Shown here: in pieces, positions 7,996 through 14,567 of the stretch
Position numbering within the stretch: the first letter of the stretch is position 1
Layout: each line of letters begins with the position of its first letter
Assembly (NCBI GenBank): GCA_902513935.1
Contig: CABXOR010000040.1
Location: 1-17,165 of the forward strand
Direction: 5' to 3'
DNA length: 17,165 nt
Source: an uncultured SAR324 cluster bacterium
Lineage (GTDB): Bacteria; SAR324; NAC60-12
Position numbers and translations under genes: made by a program
The notes under the pieces: generated by a model
What the model was told of the DNA's origin: nothing
Seen by the model: only the letters and a program-made list of their open reading frames with translations
The model's database searches: none

Positions 7996-8072
7996 TGGTC
8001 GGAGCGACTGGATTTGAACCAGCGACCGCACGCCCCCCAGGCGTGTGCGCTACCAGGCTGCGCTACGCTCCG
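7996..8072 (-). tRNA. tRNA-Pro (anticodon GGG)
   Basis: A complete 77-nt tRNA on the minus strand. The acceptor stem CGGAGCG (8066-8072) pairs with CGCTCCG, followed by discriminator A and an encoded CCA (7996-7998). The D arm holds AGCCTGGTAG. The anticodon stem CACGC/GCGTG encloses the loop CTGGGGG with anticodon GGG at 8036-8038, which reads proline CCC and CCU. The T arm is GCTGG-TTCAAAT-CCAGT with one G-U pair. It is probably transcribed from its own promoter upstream and may be co-transcribed with aroG downstream. Confidence 0.96.
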
Positions 8073-8083
8073 ATTATGTATCT

Positions 8084-8113
8084 ATGATGAAGAGTTTTCC
8101 AGCTAAGTGTCAA
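8084..8113 (-). promoter_or_regulatory. Predicted promoter of tRNA-Pro
   Basis: On the minus strand a perfect -35 box TTGACA (8108-8113) is followed by 18 bases and a weaker -10 box CATCAT (8084-8089, four of six). Transcription would start a few bases before the mature tRNA 5' end at 8072. Confidence 0.5.
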
Positions 8114-8126
8114 GTCCTTTCACATT

Positions 8127-8142
8127 CATCCGATGTCGGATG
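8127..8142. repeat. Perfect dyad CATCCGA-TG-TCGGATG between yigI and the tRNA promoter
   Basis: Two 7-bp arms (8127-8133 and 8136-8142) are perfect complements separated by two bases. It lies 14 bases upstream of the tRNA-Pro -35 box and 24 bases after the yigI stop. No T tract follows on the minus strand, so it looks more like a protein-binding dyad or an mRNA-end hairpin than an intrinsic terminator. Confidence 0.4.
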
Positions 8143-8165
8143 TTTATGCTATTGCGGGAATTAAT

Positions 8166-8621
8166 TCAGCCAACGACATAGGTACCGGTACCGACTGCAA
8201 TCAGGCTTCCTTTGTCATTGTGTAATTCCATACGAGTAACAGAAACTTTGTTACCTGTACGCAGGGTACTACCGGTGGCAATAAAATATTCGCCTAAACC
8301 TGGACGCAGGTAATCAACACGAATATCAATAGTACCTATTTTATTAAAACGTTCAGAAATTTCATCAAATGACTGGCCCTCCATTTTTTTCATTATCCCA
8401 GTCCAGGCGACCATACCTCCTGTTACATCCAGTACGGAAGAGATTACTCCTCCATGCAGGTTGCCCCGAGTGAAATTTCCGACCAGTTCAGGGCTCATTT
8501 CGAAGCGGATCCCGATCTTGTCTAAATCCAGTGTCTCTATTTTCATTCCAATTAATTTATTGAACGGAATTTTTTCTTCAGTAATTTCCTTTAGTAACTG
8601 CAGGAGTTTTTCTGTGGGCAT
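8166..8621 (-). CDS. yigI: YigI-family hotdog-fold thioesterase
   Basis: This is a hotdog-fold protein close to E. coli YigI, a member of the PaaI-type acyl-CoA thioesterase superfamily expected to hydrolyse acyl-CoA thioesters in the cytoplasm. The length of 151 residues matches YigI (155). The family core LHGGVISSVLDVTGGMV (55-71) holds the HGG turn and the acidic residue of the hotdog active site. MGTIDLRVDYLRPG of YigI corresponds to IGTIDIRVDYLRPG (95-108). RTGNKVSVTRMELHN (121-135) and the ending GTGTYVVG are also shared. The ATG at 8619-8621 has no Shine-Dalgarno. A TATAAT on the minus strand at 8642-8647 could be a -10 box with no matching -35, giving a very short leader. DUF445 lies 86 bases upstream on the same strand. 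The natural substrate is not evident. Confidence 0.9.
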   Translation of the reverse strand: MPTEKLLQLLKEITEEKIPFNKLIGMKIETLDLDKIGIRFEMSPELVGNFTRGNLHGGVISSVLDVTGGMVAWTGIMKKMEGQSFDEISERFNKIGTIDIRVDYLRPGLGEYFIATGSTLRTGNKVSVTRMELHNDKGSLIAVGTGTYVVG

Positions 8622-8707
8622 GATAGGATTAAGGACTCATGATTATAGATAAGAAAGATTAACGCCGGTTATTTACTGAAATAATTTTCTGTAGTTAGTG
8701 AACGTTT

Positions 8708-9469
8708 CTAAAATACAAAGGTTGTGATAAGGCCAATTAGACCGCCAAAAACACCTCCCCAGACAACCAGCCAGCCAAGGTGTTCTTGAATCATCCGCTC
8801 GACAATCTCTTTTACCATGTTTGGTGTGAGTTCATCCAGGCGTTTAGAAACAATGCCTTCAACTTTTTGCAGAATGTTATCACTTGCAGAAAGGTCAGCC
8901 AGTTGTTCACGTAATGCTTCTTTAAAAGGTTCGGTTTTCGAAATTTTCTGTATTGCAACCTTTAGCTTTTCCTTAAAAGGTTCGCGCAGAGGTTCCAGAG
9001 CTTGTACTCCTCCAACCATGGATAACATTGGATTAAAACTTGAGTTTTCTATCACTTCTAGCAACGAATCAAAAGCAGGATTTAAATTTACTTTTTTGAA
9101 GACAGCTTCAAAATCGGGAAGAATCTTTGAACCGGAATAATTTGCAAAGAACTTTTCCACATTTTCACGGTTAAAAAACTGATGCATAATTAATTCATTG
9201 ATGCCGGTTTTGAAATCTTCAAAATGCAGCGGAATGACACCGGAACCATACAAACCCGGTACTCTCTCAAAAAGCATGTAAATAGCCAGCCAGTTTGTAA
9301 TTGCTCCTGAAAGAGCAAAAAGTCCTGTGTTTAACAGAGTTTCTCGCCATGGTCCATTAAACCATAACCCGCCAAAAACCAAAGTCGCCGCAACCAGATT
9401 TGTTCCTAAACGTTTGTCAAAAAATTTTCTGGAAGTTCCGCGATTTTCAAGTGAAAGAGCCTGATTCAT
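8708..9469 (-). CDS. DUF445 family membrane protein
   Basis: A 253-residue protein of the DUF445 (YheB-type) family, whose biochemical function is unknown. Two N-terminal hydrophobic segments (about 25-42 and 45-66) include the family signature TNWLAIYMLFERVPGLYGSG (62-81), followed by VIPLHFEDFKTGINELIMHQFF (82-103). A soluble, amphipathic helical region (about 105-225) follows. A C-terminal hydrophobic segment (LGWLVVWGGVFGGLIGLITT, about 231-250) should return the chain to the inner membrane. The ATG at 9467-9469 has an AAGGA Shine-Dalgarno at good distance. The gene lies 74 bases after the DUF3015 gene on the same strand and may be in the tail of that transcript, as I see no terminator between them. 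Confidence 0.85.
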   Translation of the reverse strand: MNQALSLENRGTSRKFFDKRLGTNLVAATLVFGGLWFNGPWRETLLNTGLFALSGAITNWLAIYMLFERVPGLYGSGVIPLHFEDFKTGINELIMHQFFNRENVEKFFANYSGSKILPDFEAVFKKVNLNPAFDSLLEVIENSSFNPMLSMVGGVQALEPLREPFKEKLKVAIQKISKTEPFKEALREQLADLSASDNILQKVEGIVSKRLDELTPNMVKEIVERMIQEHLGWLVVWGGVFGGLIGLITTFVF

Positions 9470-9543
9470 GAACTTTTCCTTAGCAAAAAATTAACTGAAT
9501 GTAGGAATTTGAGTTTTGGTAATAATCAATTTGTCAGAGGAAT

Positions 9544-10068
9544 TTAACCGGATTCACAACTGGGAGCTAATAACGGTGAGTCTGCCATCAAACCTAAAAG
9601 CTGTTCGGTGGTTCGTTTTGTTATGTTTTCAGAATTATCTGCATTTTGTGATAAAAAGTCTACGCCAAAAATATGGGAATAATTATTTTGAATTATTCTG
9701 CCAAATTCAGTATGTTCGATAGAACATCCAGCCAACTGAGCAAGTGCATCCAAATGAAGTCCTTGTCCTTTAGCACTCTCTTCGCGGACTTGCAAAAAAT
9801 TGTCTTTGAGGAACAAAGCAACTCGTTTGTTCTTTGGCTTATAGAAATTTTCTGATGGATGTCCAAGGTCACAACCGGATGTTTCGGAGGAGCGTGCCAC
9901 AGCCATTGTACTTCCGGAAGGAATGAGAGTAATGCTGCTAAAAATTCCCATTATTCCAGGTGGTGCCGGGACTTTGTAACACTTGTGACGAGCCTGGACA
10001 AATTGAACACTACTTACCAGCAAAAGCAATACTGCAATTACTCTCTGGAGCACGATTCCTTTTTTCAA
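9544..10068 (-). CDS. Secreted DUF3015 family protein
   Basis: A 174-residue exported protein resembling the DUF3015 family of proteobacteria, of unknown function. Residues 1-26 form a classical signal peptide: charged MKKG, a hydrophobic core VIAVLLLLVSSVQF, and cleavage after VQA. The mature part holds GCDLG (65-69), VALFLKDNFLQVREESAKGQG (83-103) with the family-like run of acidic and small residues before LDALAQL, and FGRIIQNNYSHIFG (122-135). There are four cysteines (30, 66, 115, 171), an even number that would allow periplasmic disulfides. The start is TTG at 10066-10068, supported by a strong AGGAG seven bases upstream and by the signal-peptide n-region. It lies 61 bases after aapP with no terminator visible, so it may be read from the aap transcript. 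Confidence 0.8.
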   Translation of the reverse strand: MKKGIVLQRVIAVLLLLVSSVQFVQARHKCYKVPAPPGIMGIFSSITLIPSGSTMAVARSSETSGCDLGHPSENFYKPKNKRVALFLKDNFLQVREESAKGQGLHLDALAQLAGCSIEHTEFGRIIQNNYSHIFGVDFLSQNADNSENITKRTTEQLLGLMADSPLLAPSCESG

Positions 10069-10129
10069 CTAAAATCTCCTGAAAGTTCCCTGAGCAGGTT
10101 TCCTAAAAAAGTTGATTTTCTAATTTCTG

Positions 10130-10894
10130 TTAAAGTATCTGGCTCAAAAAAAGCTTTGTCCTGTCGTGTTGTGGGTTATTAAAGAAATCCTTTGGGTTGT
10201 TTTTTTCAATAATTTCTCCCTCATCCATAAAAATAACGCAATCCCCAACTGCTGTTGCAAATCCCATTTCGTGAGTCACAACCAGCATTGTTATTCCACT
10301 GTTTGCAAGTTCAATCATTACGTCCAGAACTTCCTTGATCATTTCAGGATCAAGAGCTGAAGTCGGTTCGTCAAAAAGCATTATTCTGGGATTCATGCAC
10401 AAGGAGCGGGCAATTGCAACACGCTGTTGCTGACCACCTGAAAGTTGACCGGGAAATTTATTAGCCTGTTCAGGGATTTTCACTCTTTCCAGAAATTCCA
10501 TAGCTGTTATTTCTGCTTCTGACTTTGGGGTTTTTCTGACCCAAATTGGAGCAAGTGTACAGTTTTCAAGAGCAGTCAGGTGTGGAAATAAATTAAAATG
10601 CTGAAATACCATACCTACTTCTGAGCGAACGATTTCGATATTTTTGAGATCATTTGTCAGTTCTGTACCGTCAACCACAATACTTCCCTGCTGGTGTTCT
10701 TCAAGTCTGTTAATGCAACGTATAAGAGTAGATTTTCCAGAACCGGATGGACCGCAGATGACAACCTTTTCACCACGTTTAACTTCGAGGTTAATGTTCT
10801 TGAGGACATGAAAGTCATCGAACCACTTGTGCATTGAATCAATGGAAATCATGATTTCCGTTTCACTTGTTTTAGTATCGGCTATTATAGACAT
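10130..10894 (-). CDS. aapP: Polar amino-acid ABC transporter ATP-binding subunit AapP
   Basis: This cytoplasmic ATPase powers the Aap importer. From the ATG at 10892-10894 it has 254 residues, the usual size. It shows Walker [10 protein letters not shown] (48-56), Q-loop [10 protein letters not shown] (97-106), signature [13 protein letters not shown] (151-163), Walker [14 protein letters not shown] (171-183) and the switch His in THEMGF (207-212). The match to the GlnQ/HisP/AapP subfamily is strong. The open frame extends 48 codons upstream to 11038. That stretch overlaps the end of aapM in another frame and shows no family similarity, so I place the start 26 bases after the aapM stop. No good Shine-Dalgarno precedes it. 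It is the last transporter gene in the aapJ-Q-M-P order. Confidence 0.95.
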   Translation of the reverse strand: MSIIADTKTSETEIMISIDSMHKWFDDFHVLKNINLEVKRGEKVVICGPSGSGKSTLIRCINRLEEHQQGSIVVDGTELTNDLKNIEIVRSEVGMVFQHFNLFPHLTALENCTLAPIWVRKTPKSEAEITAMEFLERVKIPEQANKFPGQLSGGQQQRVAIARSLCMNPRIMLFDEPTSALDPEMIKEVLDVMIELANSGITMLVVTHEMGFATAVGDCVIFMDEGEIIEKNNPKDFFNNPQHDRTKLFLSQIL

Positions 10895-10920
10895 GAGAAT
10901 TTTTTTGGTTTTAATTGTTT

Positions 10921-12063
10921 TTAATGGCCCGTATGCAGTTTCTTTTCCAAGTAAAGTGAGTAGCGGGACATGCTGAAACAACTGACGAAAAAATACAGAG
11001 CTACAAAAAGATAAATCTCGTGTGCTAACCCTGCCCACTTTGCATCTGATAATGAAGCATTCCCAAGGCCTAAGATATCCATCATTCCGATGATCAGCAC
11101 CAAAGTTGTATCTTTGTAAAGTCCAATGAAAGTATTTACTATACCAGGGATCGAAATTTTTAGTGCCTGCGGCAGTACGATCAACCGATTCGCCTGCCAG
11201 TATGTCAGTCCAAGTGAATCACCGGCTTCATGCTGCCCCCTGGGAATTGCCTGTAAACCGCCGCGGATGACCTCGGCCATGTATGCCGAGGCAAAGAGAG
11301 TCACCATTATCAGAACTCGCAAAAGTAAATCAAAGTTGGTTCCGGGAGGTAGAAAGTAAGCCAGCATTGTAGAAGCCACAAAGAGCAAAGTAATCAGTGG
11401 TACACCACGAATGAACTCGATGAATAGTACACACATTATTCTCAACACTGGTAATTTTGATTGACGTCCAAGAGCCAGTGCAATTCCAATCGGCAGCGAA
11501 AAAGATATTCCAGTTACACCTAGAATTAGGGTAAGCAAAATACCGCCAAACTGATCAGTGTCTACTGGTTCAAAGCCGAACCCGTAGACTTCACCTCCGA
11601 CCAGCAACCATCCGGTAATGAATGGGAATATTGCTGAATACCATAAGCCGTATTTTCTGCCGGGCATTTTTTCATATAGTACCGGAATGATAGCGAGGAT
11701 CAGCAGCACAAATGACAAATTTACACGCCAACGCAAAGGCTCAGGATAAAAACCATAAGTAAAAAGAGCTAAACGGTCATCAATGAAAGCCCAGCAGGCG
11801 CCTGCTCCCGGTGCTGCCATCTGATTCCAGCATTGTATTCTGGAGTCTGCAGTAAAGATTGAATTCGTAACACTCCATTCAAAAAATGGAGGTATTATCG
11901 ACCATAACAACAAGAAAGACATTATAGTCATTACAGTGTTCACTGGCGATGAGAACAAGTTTTTTCTGGTCCAGGCCATAGGTCCGCTGGTACTGACAGG
12001 TGGCGGCCAATCCGGATGAGTTCCCGGGATGAAATTCATTGGAGTGGTATTATTCACTTTCAA
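10921..12063 (-). CDS. aapM: Polar amino-acid ABC transporter permease AapM
   Basis: This is one of the two inner-membrane permeases of the Aap importer. It has 380 residues, as is usual for AapM/YhdY. The N-terminus carries [27 protein letters not shown] (16-42), which resembles the AapM opening. Helices follow near 43-60 and 114-130, then a wide periplasmic insertion, and the core permease domain with helices from about 172 onward. The cytoplasmic EAA loop that meets AapP is [29 protein letters not shown] (278-306). The longest reading begins at TTG (12061-12063); GTG at 12057 and ATG at 12039 are also in frame, and none has a good Shine-Dalgarno, so the exact start is open. It lies only six bases after the aapQ stop. 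Confidence 0.94.
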   Translation of the reverse strand: MKVNNTTPMNFIPGTHPDWPPPVSTSGPMAWTRKNLFSSPVNTVMTIMSFLLLWSIIPPFFEWSVTNSIFTADSRIQCWNQMAAPGAGACWAFIDDRLALFTYGFYPEPLRWRVNLSFVLLILAIIPVLYEKMPGRKYGLWYSAIFPFITGWLLVGGEVYGFGFEPVDTDQFGGILLTLILGVTGISFSLPIGIALALGRQSKLPVLRIMCVLFIEFIRGVPLITLLFVASTMLAYFLPPGTNFDLLLRVLIMVTLFASAYMAEVIRGGLQAIPRGQHEAGDSLGLTYWQANRLIVLPQALKISIPGIVNTFIGLYKDTTLVLIIGMMDILGLGNASLSDAKWAGLAHEIYLFVALYFFVSCFSMSRYSLYLEKKLHTGH

Positions 12064-12069
12064 TCTGCG

Positions 12070-13266
12070 TTATCGTTCAACCAGCGACATTCTGCGGTTG
12101 AACCAGTTCATAAATGCTGAAATAATTAGTGAAAAAAACAAATAAGTCAGAAGTACAATTATCATTGTCTCCATCTCTTTACCCGTTTGCATCAAGGTGA
12201 TGCCTCCAATAGTTGCTACTACATCCATGTAACCAATGGCAATAGCCAAAGAAGAGTTTTTTGTGAGATTGAGATATTGACTGGCTAGGGGTGGTATTAT
12301 CACACGCAGTGCTTGCGGTATGACGACCAGCTGCAGGGTACGGGTTGGTAGCAAACCAAGCGCGAGTGCAGCCTCAGTTTGTCCATGACTGATAGCCAAA
12401 ATTCCTCCACGTACGTTTTCCGCAATGAAACAGGAAGTGTAATATGACAGGGCAAATGTGAGTGCTATATATTCTGGTTTTATAGATGTACCCCCCTTAA
12501 AGTTGAAGCCTTTTATTTCAGGAATTTCCCATGCCATCGGAGCACCTGAAATAAAAAATACAATCAGCGGTAAGCCGAATAGGATGGCAATGGAAATTCT
12601 AAACACGGGATAGTTTTCACCGGTTGCATCCTGATTCTTGTCTTCCCAGCGGACAAATAATACCACAATTGCTATTGCAGCAAGCAGTGCAATCAAGACA
12701 AATCCAAAACCATCCTCAAAAACCGGTGACGGTAAAAAAAATCCACGATTAGTTAAAAATACTGTATCTGAGAAGTTGATTGCTTTTTTTGGAACAGGAA
12801 GAACGTAGAGGAAAATGCTGTAAATGAAAAGTATGTGTAAGAGAACCGGGACATTCCTGGTGAATTCGAGAAAAACATAGACAAGCCTGCTGACAAGCCA
12901 ATTGTTTGAAAGTCTCAAAACTCCCATGGTGAAGCCCAATATTGAAGCAAGAATAATTCCTGAAACTGCAACTAGGAGGGTATTAGAAATTCCAACTGCT
13001 GCTGCTCGTAAATGGGTGTCGGTGGGCGTATAAGAAATGAATGGCTGAAAGGTAATATCGTAGCCTGCAGGATAATTTAAAAAACCAAAGCTGAAGTCTT
13101 TTCCTGCTATTTCCAGATTGATAACAACGTTATGTATTATTAACCCCAAAACAGTGAACACAATCACCATCGTGATGATTTGAATAAAAATTGAACGAGT
13201 GTCTTTGTCGCGCCACAAACGCAACAAAATATTAAGGTGTTTATCAGCAGAGGCAGGTGTACTCAT
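12070..13266 (-). CDS. aapQ: Polar amino-acid ABC transporter permease AapQ
   Basis: This is the second inner-membrane permease of the Aap importer, with 398 residues. The first helix lies at about 25-47, followed by a periplasmic stretch with YPAGYDITFQPFISY (65-79), which resembles AapQ. Helices near 90-115 and 125-156, the family block FTRNVPVLLHILF (135-147), and further helices at 185-205 and 222-240 come next. The EAA loop is TEAALALGLLPTRTLQLVVIPQALRVIIPP (297-326), followed by NLTKNSSLAIAIGYMDV. AapQ and AapM are expected to form the heterodimeric channel. The ATG at 13264-13266 has only a poorly spaced GGGA upstream. It is separated from aapJ by 117 bases that hold a perfect hairpin. 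Confidence 0.95.
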   Translation of the reverse strand: MSTPASADKHLNILLRLWRDKDTRSIFIQIITMVIVFTVLGLIIHNVVINLEIAGKDFSFGFLNYPAGYDITFQPFISYTPTDTHLRAAAVGISNTLLVAVSGIILASILGFTMGVLRLSNNWLVSRLVYVFLEFTRNVPVLLHILFIYSIFLYVLPVPKKAINFSDTVFLTNRGFFLPSPVFEDGFGFVLIALLAAIAIVVLFVRWEDKNQDATGENYPVFRISIAILFGLPLIVFFISGAPMAWEIPEIKGFNFKGGTSIKPEYIALTFALSYYTSCFIAENVRGGILAISHGQTEAALALGLLPTRTLQLVVIPQALRVIIPPLASQYLNLTKNSSLAIAIGYMDVVATIGGITLMQTGKEMETMIIVLLTYLFFSLIISAFMNWFNRRMSLVER

Positions 13267-13320
13267 TGTGTGAAATTTCCCGTTGAACTGCAGGGATCAA
13301 TTGCTTGTGTGGAACGTAAA

Positions 13321-13352
13321 AGCGCACATACTTAATAGGAAATATGTGCGCT
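13321..13352 (-). terminator. Hairpin between aapJ and aapQ (attenuator or mRNA stabiliser)
   Basis: AGCGCACATA (13321-13330) and TATGTGCGCT (13343-13352) are perfect 10-bp complements with a 12-base loop, and are followed on the minus strand by TTTTA. Position and form fit a leaky terminator or a 3'-end stabiliser that lets the binding-protein gene aapJ be expressed above the permease and ATPase genes. The short T run argues for partial rather than full termination. Confidence 0.65.
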
Positions 13353-13383
13353 CAAATCAACGTTTAATTAAAAATAACGACGA

Positions 13384-14400
13384 TTAACGGAATGGCGGGG
13401 AATACTGAAGTCCTCCTTTATTCCATTGGTCATTCAAACCACGGGCCAAGCCAATCGGTGTGTTTGTACCGATATTGCGCTCGAAAATTTCGCCGTAGTT
13501 TCCAATTTGCTTGATGACCTGATAAGCCCAGTCTTTGCTCATTCCAAGTTCTTCTCCTTGACTGCCTTCAACACCGAGAAGACGCAGAATTTCAGGGTTT
13601 TTGGAACCCTTCATGCTGTCCACGTTTGATGATGAAACACCTAATTCTTCAGCTGCTACAGTCGCATTATAAATCCAGCGGACAATGTCGGCCCATTGAT
13701 CGTCACCTTGACGAACTGCGGGACCCAACGGCTCCTTGGAAATGATTTCCGGAAGGATCTTATGATTGCCCGGATTAGGGAAGGTAGAGCGGGTTGCGGC
13801 CAAACCTGAGGCATCAGTTGTGTAAATGTCACAACGCCCTGACAGATAAGCTGCACGTGCTTCCGAGTTTTTCTCGATAGTCACCGCTTCATATGACATG
13901 TTGTTTGCACGGAAGAAATCGGCAAGATTCAACTCAGTGGTGGTTCCGGTTTGGATACAAACCGAAGCACCGTCCAACTCTTTCGCACTGCTGACACCAA
14001 GGCTCTTATTGACCATGAAACCTTGTCCGTCATAATAGTTGACTCCAACAAAAGTCAACTTTACACCAACATCACGAGAAAAGGTGATGGTAGTGTTGCG
14101 CCATAAAACATCACCTTCGCCAGAATTCAGCTTGGTGAAACGTGTTTTACCTGTTGAGGTAATTGCCTTGATTTTGGACGAGTCGCCCAAAACTGCTGCT
14201 GCAGTTGCCCGACAGAAATCAATGTCGAAACCCTTCCAGGTTCCATCTGAATCCGGATATGCAAATCCGGCAATTCCAGTACTAACCACACAGCGAAGAA
14301 CACCACGTTCTTTCACATCTTCAAGTGTTCCGGCTGTTGCCGTGAACGCCATGGCACCGACTGCAGTCAATGTCAGTGCAATTTTTGCAAGTGCTCTCAT
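13384..14400 (-). CDS. aapJ: Periplasmic amino-acid-binding protein AapJ
   Basis: This is the periplasmic solute-binding protein of the general L-amino-acid importer. It has 338 residues, as usual for AapJ. Residues 1-23 are a signal peptide (MRALAKIALTLTAVGAMAF), with a likely cleavage after ATA before GTLEDVKERG. Family blocks are VLRCVVSTGIAGFAYPD (34-50), WKGFDIDFCRATAAAVLGD (55-73), GDVLWRNTTITFSRD, IQTGTTTELNLADFF, GRCDIYTTDASGLAATR, ISKEPLGPAVRQGDD, and the ending IGLARGLNDQWNKGGLQYSPPFR. Two cysteines (36 and 63) are near those conserved in the family. The ATG at 14398-14400 has a strong AAGGAG (14407-14412). It is the first gene of the operon behind a good promoter. Confidence 0.96.
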   Translation of the reverse strand: MRALAKIALTLTAVGAMAFTATAGTLEDVKERGVLRCVVSTGIAGFAYPDSDGTWKGFDIDFCRATAAAVLGDSSKIKAITSTGKTRFTKLNSGEGDVLWRNTTITFSRDVGVKLTFVGVNYYDGQGFMVNKSLGVSSAKELDGASVCIQTGTTTELNLADFFRANNMSYEAVTIEKNSEARAAYLSGRCDIYTTDASGLAATRSTFPNPGNHKILPEIISKEPLGPAVRQGDDQWADIVRWIYNATVAAEELGVSSSNVDSMKGSKNPEILRLLGVEGSQGEELGMSKDWAYQVIKQIGNYGEIFERNIGTNTPIGLARGLNDQWNKGGLQYSPPFR

Positions 14401-14473
14401 ATCAATCTCCTTTTGAACACATTATAGAAAACTCCATCCCATACATTTGGAACAGGCCTTATCAACGCCGCTC

Positions 14474-14501
14474 ATTGTATTGATTTCTCAGGATCTGTCA
14501 A
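14474..14501 (-). promoter_or_regulatory. Predicted sigma70 promoter of the aap operon
   Basis: On the minus strand TTGACA (14496-14501, perfect) is followed by 16 bases and TACAAT (14474-14479, five of six). The start would fall near 14467 with a leader of about 67 bases before aapJ. A separate TATAAT (14421-14426) closer to the gene lacks a -35 box and is less likely to be used. Confidence 0.7.
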
Positions 14502-14567
14502 GTCTAAAATACAAAAAATATTTAGTTTTATAATATCCTTGATGTCAGCAAAATTTATTTTTCTTGT

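Noticed and set aside
7996..8072. tRNA-Pro as an integration site for a mobile element
   Set aside because: I found no second copy of the tRNA 3' end in the window and no integrase gene nearby.
10895..11038. 48-residue N-terminal extension of AapP
   Set aside because: It overlaps the end of aapM in another frame and has no family similarity. The ATG at 10894 gives the normal AapP length.
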